The notes beneath the pieces are model-generated. The model was not told the origin of the DNA. It ran no database searches and saw nothing but the letters and a program-made list of their open reading frames with translations. Both the position numbers and the translations under genes were made by a program. From Dechloromonas sp. (GTDB lineage: Bacteria; Pseudomonadota; Gammaproteobacteria; Burkholderiales; Rhodocyclaceae), in the NCBI GenBank assembly GCA_028687035.1, contig JAQUAX010000018.1:1-62315 (forward strand): a stretch of 62,315 bases of DNA, given 5' to 3'. This document shows, piece by piece, positions 1 through 9,671 of the stretch (positions are counted from its first letter, which is position 1; the number at the start of each line of letters is the position of its first letter).

Positions 1-9
1 ACAAGTTAC

Positions 10-123
10 GTCTGGCGTCCATAGCCCTCTGGTCCCACCCCTTCCCATCCCGAACAGGACCGTGAAACAGAGTCGCGCCAATGATAGTGAGCTTCCGCTC
101 GCGAAAGTAGGTCAACGCCAGAC
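10..123 (+). rRNA. rrf: 5S ribosomal RNA
   Basis: The terminal helix is visible as tctggcg at 11-17 pairing with cgccaga at 116-122. The conserved internal blocks are also there: the CCCATCCCGAACAGGACCGTGAAAC stretch near 46-70, broken here by nothing, and the GAAAGTAGG loop near 103-111. Length is about 114 bases, normal for a betaproteobacterial 5S. No 23S sequence lies inside the window, so this is the last gene of an rRNA operon that extends to the left. Confidence 0.95.
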
Positions 124-132
124 ACCCCTCCC

Positions 133-176
133 CAGAAAGCCCCTGCATTCCCATGCAGGGGCTTTCTGCTTTGGCT
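133..176 (+). terminator. rRNA operon terminator
   Basis: A perfect 15-bp stem (133-147 with 154-168) closes a six-base loop and is followed by a T-rich tail. It lies ten bases after the 5S gene, as expected for the intrinsic terminator of the rRNA operon. Confidence 0.9.
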
Positions 177-289
177 TTTACAGAAACAAAAGCGGTTGCC
201 TGTGACGGCGAGCAAGCGGAATATGATCCGCCGCTTTGAAAGAACATATACTCGCCGGCTGCGCACAATCATCTTTCCGGAAGAGTCGT

Positions 290-826
290 ATGGAGAAGCA
301 GGAATCGAAGCCGATGTTCCCGCTGGCGATGGAAGTCTTGCAGCAGTTTCGGCAGATTTTCGGTTCGCTGCGCCATCATTTCCGTGAACTGGAGGAGCGC
401 TGCGGCCTGCCGGGGTCGCAGTTGTGGGTGCTGCAGGAGGTCCAGCGCAGTGCAGGAATCGGGATCAGTGATTTGGCGCGTCGGATGGGCATACATCAAT
501 CGACCTGCAGTTTGCTCGTGGAACGCCTGGTCGAAGGCGGATTGCTCGAAAAGTCACGCAATCCTATGGATCAGCGCCGGGTCGGGCTGACCTTGGGACT
601 CGGCGGTGCCGATATCCTGAGCCGCTTGCCCGGGCCGGCCGAAGGGATTCTACCTGGTGCGCTGTCGAGATTGTCCGACGATGCGCTCAGGGCGCTGCAG
701 CTTCATCTGGCCAGCCTGATCGATCAGTTGCCGGGCGAAAACGGGCGGTACGCCGGAACTCCGCTGGCAGAGATGTGCACCGCGAAAGCTGTCCGGACGG
801 TTACGAAGGACACCGACGGACAGTAA
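290..826 (+). CDS. MarR family transcriptional regulator
   Basis: This 178-residue protein has the MarR winged helix-turn-helix layout. The recognition region SDLARRMGIHQSTCSLLVER falls near residues 59-78, followed by a wing of the form RNPMDQRRVGLTL with the family's D-x-R signature. MarR proteins act as dimeric repressors, often of oxidative-stress or efflux genes. I chose the ATG at 290 because a GGAAGAG Shine-Dalgarno sequence lies just upstream; an upstream in-frame ATG at 236 would add 18 residues that do not look conserved. The gene converges on a ferric-reductase-like gene with only 14 bases between them. The target and ligand cannot be read from the sequence. Confidence 0.85.
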   Translation: MEKQESKPMFPLAMEVLQQFRQIFGSLRHHFRELEERCGLPGSQLWVLQEVQRSAGIGISDLARRMGIHQSTCSLLVERLVEGGLLEKSRNPMDQRRVGLTLGLGGADILSRLPGPAEGILPGALSRLSDDALRALQLHLASLIDQLPGENGRYAGTPLAEMCTAKAVRTVTKDTDGQ

Positions 827-840
827 CGGGCTCCGGCGGA

Positions 841-2151
841 CTAGCGGAATTCGAATGCTTCGGCGTGGAAGCCGGAGGTGGCTGCTCCCATCCCCTGCAG
901 TTGCTTGCCTAGCGCCTTGCCCCAGGCAGCCGGGCCGCAGAACCAGATGCCGCCGTCTGCCGGCAGGCAGGCTGCGATTTCGTCGATGCCCAGCTGGCCA
1001 TCCCGTGCGGTCACCCGATGATGCAACCGGACACCGCCTGCCGCACACAACGCCGGGAGTTCCTCCGGGAATCCCGCTTCCTCGGTTCTGGTGCAGTAGA
1101 AGAGGTCCACCGCGCCTGCTTCATTCCGGTCACTCTCCGCGAGTTCATTCAGGCGCGCGAGGAAAGGGGTGATGCCTATCCCGCCGGCAATCCAGACCTG
1201 AGTCGTGGCGCTTCGCTGGCTGTCGAACGTGAAGTTGCCGTAAGGACCTTCGAGGGTGACGACGCGCCCTGCCTGCAGGGATTGCGTCAGTTTTCCGGTG
1301 TAGTCACCAAGCGCCTTGATGGCCAGGGTCAGCGTCCCGTCATCCGCGTTCCAGCCGGATGCGATGGTGAAGGGATGGGGCCCCTCGGCGGTATCGCCGA
1401 AATTTGCGAGCACGAATTGGCCGGCTCGATGACCGGGCCATCCGGCCAGCGGCCGGCAGCGTACCCGGATGACGTTGTCCGGATGGTGGTCGACGCTTTC
1501 GACCCGGGCCGGGTGGCGCCGATTGCGGCCGATTCTGCCGGCAAGCGACCACAGCGCAGCGATGACGCCAAGCGCAGCAACTGCCGCACTGGCCCAGCCC
1601 ACCGGCTGCTGCCAGAAATCCGTGGGCAGCAGTACCAGGCCATGGAAAGCGCCGGCGATGAAGAGCAGCCCGAATGCCTTGTGAACCAGACGGAAATAGC
1701 GGTAGGGGATGCGGCGGATCAGTGCGATCACGACCAGTGCGAGCAACAGATAGCCCGCCCACTCGCCGGCATCCTTGGCCAGCCCGAGCCACCATTCCTC
1801 AGGCAGCCGGGGGCCGCGTCGGGGAGCCTCGATCCAGCCCTGGCGAGCCAGGTTCTTGGGCAGCCATTCGAGCATCCAGTGGGCAAAAACGAGGCATCCG
1901 GTGGTGATGCCTATCGTCTTGTGGATCTTGTACAGGCGGTCCAGTCCACCCAGCGCACGTTCCAGCCAGGCGGGACGGACTGCGAGCAAGATGGCGCCGC
2001 TCATCCACCAGAGCGACAGGATGCCGGAGCCGATAATCAGTGCGCGGCGCCAGTTCCAGAAACCGGGTGCGCCGGCCAGCAACTCGGGAAGCGCCGCGAC
2101 GCCCCACAGTCCGAACGGAACGAGGGCGAGCGCAATCAGGATCTTTTTCAT
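841..2151 (-). CDS. Ferric-reductase-like membrane flavocytochrome
   Basis: The 436-residue protein has about six hydrophobic helices in the first 210 residues, with histidines suited to b-heme binding (a KIHK and FAHW pair, then VHKAFG and AFHG). A ferredoxin-reductase-type C-terminal half follows. The FAD-binding motif HPFTIASG is near residue 258 and the NAD(P)-binding GGIGITPF near residue 321. This is the ferric reductase/NADPH-oxidase-like architecture (ferric reductase-like transmembrane domain, FAD-binding 8, NAD-binding 6). It would move electrons from cytosolic NAD(P)H across the inner membrane. The acceptor (ferric iron, a periplasmic oxidoreductase or oxygen) cannot be told. It may be transcribed after the small lipoprotein gene upstream on the same strand. 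Confidence 0.85.
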   Translation of the reverse strand: MKKILIALALVPFGLWGVAALPELLAGAPGFWNWRRALIIGSGILSLWWMSGAILLAVRPAWLERALGGLDRLYKIHKTIGITTGCLVFAHWMLEWLPKNLARQGWIEAPRRGPRLPEEWWLGLAKDAGEWAGYLLLALVVIALIRRIPYRYFRLVHKAFGLLFIAGAFHGLVLLPTDFWQQPVGWASAAVAALGVIAALWSLAGRIGRNRRHPARVESVDHHPDNVIRVRCRPLAGWPGHRAGQFVLANFGDTAEGPHPFTIASGWNADDGTLTLAIKALGDYTGKLTQSLQAGRVVTLEGPYGNFTFDSQRSATTQVWIAGGIGITPFLARLNELAESDRNEAGAVDLFYCTRTEEAGFPEELPALCAAGGVRLHHRVTARDGQLGIDEIAACLPADGGIWFCGPAAWGKALGKQLQGMGAATSGFHAEAFEFR

Positions 2152-2241
2152 GATTCAGTCAGTGTTGCCAGTGGATGACAGAACTCTAGACCCCTGGCCG
2201 CGGCGCGGCTGTTAGGGTGTGTAACCGGGTGTTTCTGCGTC

Positions 2242-2400
2242 TCAGCGTTGTTCGGGCGCGGGGGCTGCGGCCGGGAGGAGGTCCGGGTGCACCTTGAACT
2301 GGCTCGGCGGCACGATGGGGCTGGACGACGGTGCCGTGCCGCGGGACGAACAGGCGACGAGGGCGAGTGGAATCAGGAGGGCGGTGATGAACGAGCGCAT
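2242..2400 (-). CDS. Very small putative lipoprotein (52 aa)
   Basis: This short minus-strand frame encodes 52 residues. It opens with MRSFITALLIPLALVACSSR, a textbook lipoprotein signal: two basic/polar residues, a hydrophobic core and the lipobox LVAC with Cys17. The mature part is only 36 residues, rich in Ser, Pro and Ala, and ends APAPEQR. A serine at +2 would favour outer-membrane sorting by the Lol pathway. No strong Shine-Dalgarno sequence is visible, which lowers confidence. It reads in the same direction as the ferric-reductase-like gene 90 bases downstream, so the two may share a transcript. The function is unknown. Confidence 0.6.
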   Translation of the reverse strand: MRSFITALLIPLALVACSSRGTAPSSSPIVPPSQFKVHPDLLPAAAPAPEQR

Positions 2401-2475
2401 GATCTATTGCCGAGAAGGTAGATGCCGAATGATATCCCCTCGCCAGCAGCCGCAACAGCGCAGGATGGCGCTCCG

Positions 2476-2545
2476 TTTTATTTCGAATTGAAATAAACAA
2501 ATTCGTAAATTGTCTTTGTTGTTATATCGGCATCGACTAAATTAG
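2476..2545 (+). promoter_or_regulatory. AT-rich sulfate operon control region with dyad
   Basis: This block is strikingly AT-rich for the window and lies 25-95 bases before sbp. It holds a dyad, CGAATT at 2484-2489 and AATTCG at 2500-2505, with ten bases between. This is the general form of a LysR-type operator. A weak promoter fit, TTTGTT (2515) and TAAATT (2538), follows. CysB is the expected activator of such operons; assigning this dyad to CysB is inference. Confidence 0.45.
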
Positions 2546-2570
2546 CCTCATCGCAATTCAGAGGTGCATC

Positions 2571-3569
2571 ATGATTTCCTTCCGCCGCTCCCTGTCCGCC
2601 CTGCTGTTCTCGCTGCTTGCGGGTTCCGCGCTGGCCGATGCCACGCTCCTCAACGCTTCCTATGATGTCGCACGCGACGTCTACAAGGATTACAACCCGC
2701 TCTTCCAGAAGTACTGGAAGGCCAAGACTGGAGAAAGCCTTGAGCTGAAGCAGTCGCATGGCGGTTCCTCGAAGCAGGTACGCGCCGTCGCCGACGGTCT
2801 CGAGGCCGACGTCGTCACGATGAACCAGGCCAACGACGTCGAATTCCTGGCCGAGAAGGGGCTGGTCGCCAAGGACTGGACGAAGAAGTTTCCGAACAAT
2901 GCGTCGCCCTACACCTCGGCGATGGTTTTCATCGTCCGCAAGGGGAACCCGAAGGGCCTGAAGGACTGGGGCGACCTCGCCGCGCCCGGCGTGCAGGTTA
3001 TCGTGCCGCACCCGAAGAACACCGGCAACGGGCGCAATACCTACCTGTCGGCCTGGGCCTGGGCGCTGAAGCAGCCGGGCGGCAACGACCAGAAGGCGCA
3101 GGAGTTCGTCGGCAAGCTGCTGAAGAACGCCCCCTTGTTCGCTGCCGGCGGACGCGATGCGACGACGACCTTCATGCAGCGCCAGCTGGGCGACGTGCTG
3201 GTCACCTTTGAATCGGAGGCCGAAATGATCGCCAAGGAATTCGGCAAGGGCAATTTCGAGGTCGTCTATCCCAGCCTGACGCTGCAGACCGAATTCCCGG
3301 TCGCCGTCGTCGAGAAGGTCGTCGACAAGAAGGGCACCCGCGCCCAGGCAACGGCCTACCTGGAATACCTGTGGTCCAGGGAGGGCCAGGAGAACGCCGC
3401 GCAGAACTACCTGCGGCCGCGCGACCCGGATCTGCTGAAGAAGTACGCAGCCTTTTTCCCGCCGGTGAAGACGTTTACCGTCGATGAAGTGTTCGGCGGC
3501 GCCAACAAGGCGTTTGTGACCCACTTCAAGGACGGTGGCAGCTTCGACCGCATCTACGTGCAGAAGTAA
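2571..3569 (+). CDS. sbp: Periplasmic sulfate-binding protein
   Basis: This is a 332-residue substrate-binding protein of the sulfate/thiosulfate ABC transporter. A Sec signal peptide ends at about residue 22 (GSALA before DATLLN). The family motifs SYDVARDVYKDYN (about 30-42) and HGGSSKQ (about 64-70) are present; these segments contribute main-chain and Ser contacts to the oxyanion in Sbp and CysP. The length matches the family. It is the first gene of a four-gene operon and is followed with no gap by the permease gene cysT. I call it Sbp rather than CysP from overall resemblance; whether it prefers sulfate or thiosulfate is not certain. Confidence 0.92.
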   Translation: MISFRRSLSALLFSLLAGSALADATLLNASYDVARDVYKDYNPLFQKYWKAKTGESLELKQSHGGSSKQVRAVADGLEADVVTMNQANDVEFLAEKGLVAKDWTKKFPNNASPYTSAMVFIVRKGNPKGLKDWGDLAAPGVQVIVPHPKNTGNGRNTYLSAWAWALKQPGGNDQKAQEFVGKLLKNAPLFAAGGRDATTTFMQRQLGDVLVTFESEAEMIAKEFGKGNFEVVYPSLTLQTEFPVAVVEKVVDKKGTRAQATAYLEYLWSREGQENAAQNYLRPRDPDLLKKYAAFFPPVKTFTVDEVFGGANKAFVTHFKDGGSFDRIYVQK

Positions 3570-4445
3570 ATGGCCGCCAAGACGCAACGCGTGCTGCCAG
3601 GCTTCGGCCTGGCGCTCGGCTATACGCTGGTCTACCTGTCGCTGCTGATCCTGCTGCCGCTGGGCGGCATGATCCTGAAGACGGCCGACCTCGGCTTCGC
3701 GCAGATTCTCGACATCGCGCTCGGCGAGCGTTCGCTCGCCGCCTTCCGCGTGACCTTCGGGGCCTCGCTGCTGGCCGCCGGCATCAACGCCTTCTTCGGC
3801 CTGATCGTGGCCTGGATCCTGGTCCGCTACCCCTTCCCCGGCAAGCGTTTCGTCGATGCGCTGGTCGATCTGCCCTTCGCGCTCCCGACCGCGGTCGCCG
3901 GCATCACGCTGGCCACGCTGTACGCCGGCAACGGCTGGCTGGGCAGCCATCTCGAACCGCTCGGCCTGAAGGTCGCCTACACGCCGCTCGGCATCGTCGT
4001 CGCGCTGACCTTCGTCACGCTGCCCTTCGTCGTGCGCACGCTGCAGCCGGTGATCGAGGACATCGAGACCGAGGTCGAGGAGGCCGCCGCGTCGCTCGGC
4101 GCGTCGCGCTGGCAGACTTTCGCGCGGGTCATCTTCCCGGCCCTCTTTCCGGCGCTGCTGACCGGCTTCGCGCTGGCCTTCGCCCGGGCGCTCGGCGAAT
4201 TCGGCTCGGTGATCTTCATCGCCGGCAACCTGCCGCTGATTTCCGAAATCGTGCCGCTGCTGATCATCTCCAAGCTCGAGCAGTACGACGTCCTCGGCGC
4301 GACCGCGCTGGCCGTCGTCATGCTGGCGCTGTCTTTCATTTTGCTGCTCGCAGTCAATGCGCTGCAGTGGTGGACGGCCAACCGTCACAAGAATGCCGAG
4401 CCGCTCGAAGCAGCGGCCGGCCGCGCCGCCGGAGGACAGTCATGA
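3570..4445 (+). CDS. cysT: Sulfate ABC transporter permease CysT (CysU)
   Basis: This 291-residue inner-membrane permease has about six transmembrane helices. The cytoplasmic EAA loop (EEAAASLGASRWQTFARVI) near residues 169-187 docks onto the ATPase CysA. It forms the membrane channel together with CysW. The ATG follows the sbp stop codon directly, and the gene ends in an ATGA overlap with cysW, so translation is probably coupled. The C-terminal tail is slightly longer and more charged than usual but otherwise unremarkable. Confidence 0.93.
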   Translation: MAAKTQRVLPGFGLALGYTLVYLSLLILLPLGGMILKTADLGFAQILDIALGERSLAAFRVTFGASLLAAGINAFFGLIVAWILVRYPFPGKRFVDALVDLPFALPTAVAGITLATLYAGNGWLGSHLEPLGLKVAYTPLGIVVALTFVTLPFVVRTLQPVIEDIETEVEEAAASLGASRWQTFARVIFPALFPALLTGFALAFARALGEFGSVIFIAGNLPLISEIVPLLIISKLEQYDVLGATALAVVMLALSFILLLAVNALQWWTANRHKNAEPLEAAAGRAAGGQS

Positions 4446-5308
4446 AATCGACGCGCGCCACGCAGGAACCGGCCTGGGTCCGCTACACGCTGCTCGGGCT
4501 CGGCCTCGGCTTCCTGTTCTTCTTCCTCGGCCTGCCGCTGGTCGCGGTGTTCGTCGAAGCCTTTGCGCAGGGCTGGCCGGCCTACGCCGAAGCGCTGAAA
4601 GAGCCGGAAACGGCGTCGGCGATCTGGTTGACCGTGGTCATCGCGCTTGCCGTGCTGCCCTTCAACATCGCCTTCGGCGTCGCCGCCGCCTGGGCCATCG
4701 CCAAGTTCGACTTCCGGGGCAAGAGCCTGCTGATCACGCTGATCGACCTGCCGTTCGCGGTGTCGCCGGTCGTCGCCGGCCTGATCTTCATCCTGCTGTT
4801 CGGCTCGCAGGGCTGGTTCGGCGGCTGGCTGTCGGCGAACGAGATCAAGATCATCTTCGCAGTGCCCGGCATGATCCTGGCGACGCTGTTCATCACCTTC
4901 CCGTTCATCGCCCGCGAGCTGATCCCGCTGATGCAGGCGCAGGGCAAGGACGAGGAGGAGGCCGCGGTATCGCTCGGTGCCACCGGCTGGCAGATGTTCC
5001 GCCGCGTGACGCTGCCCAACATCAAGTGGGGCCTGCTCTACGGCGTGATCCTTTCCAACGCCCGGGCGATGGGTGAGTTCGGCGCGGTGTCGGTGGTTTC
5101 CGGCCACATCCGCGGCGAAACCAACACATTGCCGCTGCACGTCGAAATCCTCTACAACGAATACAACGCGGTCGGCGCCTTCGCCGCCGCGTCGATCCTC
5201 GCGCTGCTGGCGCTGGTCACGCTGGTCGCCAAGACCGTCGTCGAGTGGCGGATGCGCAAGGAAACCGAAATGCTGACCGCCGACCTGCCCGCCGAGAAGA
5301 CCTCATGA
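4442..5308 (+). CDS. cysW: Sulfate ABC transporter permease CysW
   Basis: This is the second permease, 288 residues, with about six membrane helices and an EAA motif ([16 protein letters not shown]) near residues 168-183. I chose the ATG at 4442, which overlaps the cysT stop in ATGA; an in-frame start further upstream would run back through cysT. CysW pairs with CysT to make the sulfate/thiosulfate pore. Its stop again overlaps the next gene's start (cysA) in ATGA. Confidence 0.93.
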   Translation: MKSTRATQEPAWVRYTLLGLGLGFLFFFLGLPLVAVFVEAFAQGWPAYAEALKEPETASAIWLTVVIALAVLPFNIAFGVAAAWAIAKFDFRGKSLLITLIDLPFAVSPVVAGLIFILLFGSQGWFGGWLSANEIKIIFAVPGMILATLFITFPFIARELIPLMQAQGKDEEEAAVSLGATGWQMFRRVTLPNIKWGLLYGVILSNARAMGEFGAVSVVSGHIRGETNTLPLHVEILYNEYNAVGAFAAASILALLALVTLVAKTVVEWRMRKETEMLTADLPAEKTS

Positions 5309-6372
5309 GCATCGAAATCCGCAACATCTCCAAACGCTTCGGCAATTTCGTCGCGCTCGACGACATCAAGCTCGACATCCCGACCGGCGAACTGGTCGCG
5401 CTGCTCGGCCCGTCCGGCTGCGGCAAGACCACGCTGCTGCGCATCATCGCCGGCATGGAAACGGCCGACGAGGGCGAGATCCTGTTCTCCGGCGCCGAGG
5501 CGACCCACCTGCACGCCCGCGAGCGCAACGTCGGTTTCGTCTTCCAGCACTACGCGCTGTTCCGTCACATGACGGTGTTCGAGAATGTCGCCTTCGGCTT
5601 GCGCGTCAAGCCGCGCAAGGAGCGCCCGTCCGACGCCGAGATCCGGCGCCGGGTCATGGAACTGCTCGGCCTCGTGCAGCTCGACTGGCTGGCCGACCGC
5701 TACCCGTCGCAGCTGTCCGGCGGCCAGCGCCAGCGCATCGCGCTGGCCCGGGCGCTCGCTGTCGAGCCCAAGGTGCTGCTGCTCGACGAACCCTTCGGCG
5801 CGCTCGATACCAAGGTGCGCAAGGAGTTGCGCCGCTGGCTGCGGCGCCTGCACGACGACATGCACATTTCCAGCGTATTCGTCACGCACGACCAGGAGGA
5901 GGCGCTCGAAGTCGCCGATCGCGTCGTCGTGATGAACCACGGCCGGATCGAGCAGATCGGCTCGCCGGACGAGGTCTATTCCAACCCGGCCTCGCCCTTC
6001 GTCTACCAGTTCCTCGGCAACGTGAACGTCTTCCACGAGCGCGTCCATGGCGGCTACGCCGAGATCGAGCGGGGCGCAGCCGACGGTGGCGCGACGGCCT
6101 TCGTCCGCCCGCACGACATCGAGATCGCGCACCAGGCGCTGGAGCAGTCGCTGCCGGCGACGGTGCAGCATGTGCATCCGATCGGCCCGGTGGTGCGCAT
6201 CGAACTGCTGCATCAGAGCGAGATCGTCGAAGTCGAGCTGTCGCGCGAACGGCACGAGGCGCTGCAGCTGGCGGCCGGCCAGTCGGTGTGGTTCCGTCCG
6301 CGGCAGCTGAAGGTTTTCGGCGCCGATGCCGCGCCGCGGTCGACGTCGGAAAAGCAGGGATTCCTGTTCTGA
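5305..6372 (+). CDS. cysA: Sulfate/thiosulfate import ATPase CysA
   Basis: This 355-residue ABC ATPase drives sulfate import. Walker [10 protein letters not shown] lies near residues 34-42, the signature LSGGQRQR near 137-144, Walker [13 protein letters not shown] near 155-166, and the switch histidine in VTHDQ. The C-terminal third is the CysA/TOBE-type regulatory domain. The ATG at 5305 overlaps the cysW stop. It closes the sbp-cysT-cysW-cysA operon; the next gene, hemA, has its own promoter-like sequence. No cysB or sulfate-reduction gene is nearby. Confidence 0.94.
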   Translation: MSIEIRNISKRFGNFVALDDIKLDIPTGELVALLGPSGCGKTTLLRIIAGMETADEGEILFSGAEATHLHARERNVGFVFQHYALFRHMTVFENVAFGLRVKPRKERPSDAEIRRRVMELLGLVQLDWLADRYPSQLSGGQRQRIALARALAVEPKVLLLDEPFGALDTKVRKELRRWLRRLHDDMHISSVFVTHDQEEALEVADRVVVMNHGRIEQIGSPDEVYSNPASPFVYQFLGNVNVFHERVHGGYAEIERGAADGGATAFVRPHDIEIAHQALEQSLPATVQHVHPIGPVVRIELLHQSEIVEVELSRERHEALQLAAGQSVWFRPRQLKVFGADAAPRSTSEKQGFLF

Positions 6373-6441
6373 TCGCAGGCGGGCGGCCGGCGGCCTGACT
6401 GCCGGCGATGCCCCGCTCGGAAGCAGGGCCGGGGCGGGTGG

Positions 6442-6447
6442 TATAAT
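6442..6447 (+). promoter_or_regulatory. Candidate hemA promoter -10 box
   Basis: A perfect TATAAT lies 31 bases before the hemA GTG, inside the 105-base gap after cysA. No good -35 hexamer is visible at 16-18 bases upstream. The position fits a short leader for the hemA-prfA-prmC transcript. Confidence 0.45.
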
Positions 6448-6477
6448 CGGCGCCCGATTTCAGCACAGCCCTCCCCG

Positions 6478-7728
6478 GTGATCTTTACCCTCGGCATCAA
6501 TCATCATTCCGCGCCGCTCGCCATCCGCGAGCGCGTGGCGTTCGGTGCCGACCGTCTGCCGCACGCGCTGGCCGACCTGACGCACAGCCAGCCGGTCAAG
6601 GAAGTGGCGATCCTGTCGACCTGCAACCGCACCGAAATCTATTGCGCTGCTGACACGCCGGAGGTCGTCATCGACTGGCTGGCCCGTTTCCACGGCATCG
6701 AGCGCAGCGAAATCGCCCCGTATCTCTACACGCACGACCAGCCGGAGGCCATCCGCCATGCCTTCCGCGTCGCCAGCGGCCTCGATTCGATGGTCATCGG
6801 CGAGCCGCAGATCCTCGGCCAGATGAAGGACGCCGTGCGCGCCGCCGAGGAAGGCGGCACGCTCGGCACGCAGCTGCACAAGCTGTTCCAGCGCGCCTTC
6901 TCGGTCGCCAAGGAGGTCCGCTCGACGACGGCGATCGGCGCCAACATCGTGTCGATGGCGGCGGCCGGCGTGCATCTGGCCGAGCGCATTTTCGAAAGCA
7001 TCGGCGAACAGCGCATCCTGTTCATCGGCGCCGGCGAGATGATCGAGCTGTGCGCCGCGCATTTCTGCGCCCAGAAGCCGAAGCAGGTGACCATCGCCAA
7101 CCGCACGCTGGAACGCGGCAGGGCGCTCGCCGAGCAGTACGGCGGCACCGCGATCCGCCTCGACGAACTGGCCGAGCACCTGGCGCAGCACGACATCGTC
7201 GTCTCCTGCACCGCCAGCCCGCTGCCGATCATCGGCCTGGGCATGGTCGAGCGCGCCGTCAAGGTCCGCCGCCACCGGCCGATGTTCATGGTCGACCTGG
7301 CCGTGCCGCGCGACATCGAGGAAGAGGTCGGCGAACTCGACGACGTCTTCCTCTACATCGTCGATGACCTCGCGCAGGTCGTCGAGAGCGGCCTCGAATC
7401 GCGGCAGGCCGCTGTGGTCGAGGCCGAGGACATCATCGGCCAGCGGGTGCAGGATTTCCTCGGCTGGCTGGCCGGCCGCGAGACCGTGCCGGTGATCCGC
7501 TCGCTGCGCGACTCGGCCGAGCGCATGCGCCGGCACGAGATGGAACACGCGCTGAAACAGCTGGCCAAGGGCGAGGCGCCGGAAAAGGTGCTCGACCACC
7601 TGGCGCACCGGCTGACCAACAAGTTCCTGCACGCGCCGACGCAGACGCTGAGCCATGCCGAAGGCGCCGAACGCGCCGAGCTGCAGGCCGCCGCAGCGCG
7701 CCTTTTCCACCTCCACACCGGCGAGTAG
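6478..7728 (+). CDS. hemA: Glutamyl-tRNA reductase
   Basis: HemA reduces glutamyl-tRNA(Glu) to glutamate-1-semialdehyde, the first committed step of C5-pathway tetrapyrrole synthesis. The 416-residue length is normal. The catalytic cysteine is Cys49 in STCNRTEIY. The substrate-recognition start GINHHSAPL, an NADPH-binding Rossmann segment ([10 protein letters not shown], about 181-190) and the C-terminal dimerisation helix are all present. Translation starts at GTG; this start places the conserved TLGINHH segment at the correct N-terminal position. It is followed by prfA and prmC, the gene order known from many proteobacteria. Confidence 0.96.
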   Translation: MIFTLGINHHSAPLAIRERVAFGADRLPHALADLTHSQPVKEVAILSTCNRTEIYCAADTPEVVIDWLARFHGIERSEIAPYLYTHDQPEAIRHAFRVASGLDSMVIGEPQILGQMKDAVRAAEEGGTLGTQLHKLFQRAFSVAKEVRSTTAIGANIVSMAAAGVHLAERIFESIGEQRILFIGAGEMIELCAAHFCAQKPKQVTIANRTLERGRALAEQYGGTAIRLDELAEHLAQHDIVVSCTASPLPIIGLGMVERAVKVRRHRPMFMVDLAVPRDIEEEVGELDDVFLYIVDDLAQVVESGLESRQAAVVEAEDIIGQRVQDFLGWLAGRETVPVIRSLRDSAERMRRHEMEHALKQLAKGEAPEKVLDHLAHRLTNKFLHAPTQTLSHAEGAERAELQAAAARLFHLHTGE

Positions 7729-7761
7729 CGCCCCGTCCGGGCGCCCTCGCAGTCTGCTGCC

Positions 7762-8844
7762 ATGAAACCCTCGATCCGCCAGAAACTCGACCTGCTCGTC
7801 GACCGCCTCGATGAAATCGACCGCATGCTGTCGTCGCCCGACGCCGCCGGCGACATGGCGCAATTCACCCGCCTGTCGCGCGAGCGCGCCGAGGTCGAGC
7901 CGGTCGTGGCGCAGTTCAACGCTTTCCGCCAGGCTGAGAACGATATCGTCGAGGCCGAGGCGATGCTGGCCGATCCGGATATGCGCGAATTCGCCGAGGA
8001 AGAGATCGCCGCCGCCAAGGCCCGGCTGCCGGAACTCGAGGTCGAATTGCAGAAACTGCTGCTGCCGAAGGACCCCAACGACGAGCGCAACGTGCTGCTG
8101 GAAATCCGCGCCGGTACCGGCGGCGACGAATCGGCGCTGTTCGCCGGCGACCTGTTCCGGATGTACTCGCGCTACGCCGAGCGCCAGCGCTGGCAGGTCG
8201 AGGTGATGTCGGCCAGCGAATCCGATCTCGGCGGCTACCGCGAAATCATCTGCCGCATCGCGGGAGCGGGCGCTTACTCTCGCCTGAAGTTCGAGTCGGG
8301 CGGCCACCGCGTGCAGCGCGTGCCGGAAACCGAGACGCAGGGCCGCATCCACACCTCGGCCTGCACCGTTGCGATCATGCCCGAGGCCGACGAGGTCGAG
8401 GACGTCGCCCTCAACCCGGCCGATCTCCGGATCGACACCTTCCGCGCTTCCGGCGCCGGCGGCCAGCACATCAACAAGACCGATTCCGCGGTGCGTATCA
8501 CGCACATTCCGACCGGCATCGTCGCCGAATGCCAGGACGGCCGCTCGCAGCACGCCAACAAGGCGTCGGCGCTGAAGGTGCTGGCGGCGCGCATCAAGGA
8601 CGTCCAGGTGCGCGCGCAGCAGGCGCACATCTCGAGCACCCGCAAGAACCTGATCGGCTCTGGCGACCGCTCCGAGCGCATCCGCACCTACAACTTCCCG
8701 CAGGGCCGGGTTACCGACCACCGGATCAACCTGACGCTGTACAAGATCGCCGCGATCATGGACGGCGACATGGACGAACTGCTCGGCGCGCTGGCCGCCG
8801 AACACCAGGCCGACCTGCTGGCCGAACTCGCCGAGCAGGGCTGA
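7762..8844 (+). CDS. prfA: Peptide chain release factor 1
   Basis: RF1 reads UAA and UAG stop codons and triggers peptide release. The protein has 360 residues. The codon-recognition P-x-T motif is present as PET in RVPETETQG near residue 188, and the catalytic GGQ is at 233-235 (GAGGQHINK). A PxT rather than SPF motif distinguishes it from RF2. The glutamine of GGQ is the methylation target of PrmC, encoded by the next gene two bases downstream. Confidence 0.97.
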   Translation: MKPSIRQKLDLLVDRLDEIDRMLSSPDAAGDMAQFTRLSRERAEVEPVVAQFNAFRQAENDIVEAEAMLADPDMREFAEEEIAAAKARLPELEVELQKLLLPKDPNDERNVLLEIRAGTGGDESALFAGDLFRMYSRYAERQRWQVEVMSASESDLGGYREIICRIAGAGAYSRLKFESGGHRVQRVPETETQGRIHTSACTVAIMPEADEVEDVALNPADLRIDTFRASGAGGQHINKTDSAVRITHIPTGIVAECQDGRSQHANKASALKVLAARIKDVQVRAQQAHISSTRKNLIGSGDRSERIRTYNFPQGRVTDHRINLTLYKIAAIMDGDMDELLGALAAEHQADLLAELAEQG

Positions 8845-8846
8845 GC

Positions 8847-9659
8847 ATGACGCTCGGCGAAGCGCTGGCCCTGGCGCGCGGCCGCATAGCCCGGCTCGAT
8901 GCGCGGCTGCTGCTCGAATACGCGACCGGCTGCACGCACGCCGACCTGCTGGCCCGTCCGGAAACGCCGGTGTTCGGCCCGGCCGGCGCGCAATACCTCG
9001 AATGGGTCGCGCGCCGCGAAGCCGGCGAGCCGCTGGCCTATCTGACCGGCGAGGCTGAATTCCGCGGCCGGGTTTTCCAGGTGTCGCCGGACGTGCTGAT
9101 TCCGCGGCCGGAAACCGAGGTGCTGATCGATCTCGCGGTCGACCGGCTGAAAACCATGAAAACCGCCCGCGTCGTCGATCTCGGCACCGGCTCCGGCATC
9201 GTCGCGGTGTCGCTGGCGCTTGAATGCCCGCAGGCCGACGTGTTTGCGGTCGACCTGTCGTCCGGGGCGATTTCCGTCGCCCGCAACAATGCCGGCCGGC
9301 TCGGCGCCCGTGTCGAATTCCGCACGGGCAGCTGGTATGCGCCGCTGGCCGGCGAGCGCTTCGACCTGATCGTTTCCAATCCGCCCTACGTCGCGGCCGG
9401 CGACCCGCACCTGGCGCTCGACGGCCTGCCGCACGAACCGCAGATGGCGCTGACCGACGGCGGCGACGGCCTGGACTGCATCCGCGCCATCGTCGCCGGC
9501 GGGGCGGCTCACCTGCAGCCCGGCGGCTGGCTGCTGTTCGAGCACGGCTACGACCAGGGCGAGGCGAGCCGGAACTTATTGGCCGCGGCCGGGTTCAAAG
9601 AGGCGTTCACTACCCCCGACCTGGCCGGCACGGACCGCGTCTCGGGCGGGCAAATCTAA
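8847..9659 (+). CDS. prmC: Release factor glutamine methyltransferase
   Basis: PrmC N5-methylates the GGQ glutamine of release factors using S-adenosylmethionine. The 270-residue protein has an N-terminal helical domain, the SAM-binding motif VVDLGTGSGIVAVSLAL (about 110-126) and the catalytic NPPY at 178-181. I used the ATG two bases after the prfA stop. The product probably acts on the neighbouring prfA product, which explains the conserved coupling. Confidence 0.95.
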   Translation: MTLGEALALARGRIARLDARLLLEYATGCTHADLLARPETPVFGPAGAQYLEWVARREAGEPLAYLTGEAEFRGRVFQVSPDVLIPRPETEVLIDLAVDRLKTMKTARVVDLGTGSGIVAVSLALECPQADVFAVDLSSGAISVARNNAGRLGARVEFRTGSWYAPLAGERFDLIVSNPPYVAAGDPHLALDGLPHEPQMALTDGGDGLDCIRAIVAGGAAHLQPGGWLLFEHGYDQGEASRNLLAAAGFKEAFTTPDLAGTDRVSGGQI

Positions 9660-9671
9660 TCTGGAGAAAGC

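Noticed and set aside
2478..4388. A 636-codon minus-strand frame opposite sbp and cysT
   Set aside because: It is the antisense shadow of well-identified genes. Its product is a low-complexity run of Arg, Gln, Glu, Asp and Gly with no domain, as expected from high third-position GC.
6460..8805. A 781-codon minus-strand frame opposite hemA and prfA
   Set aside because: It is an antisense shadow of two clear genes and shows no family motif or ribosome site.
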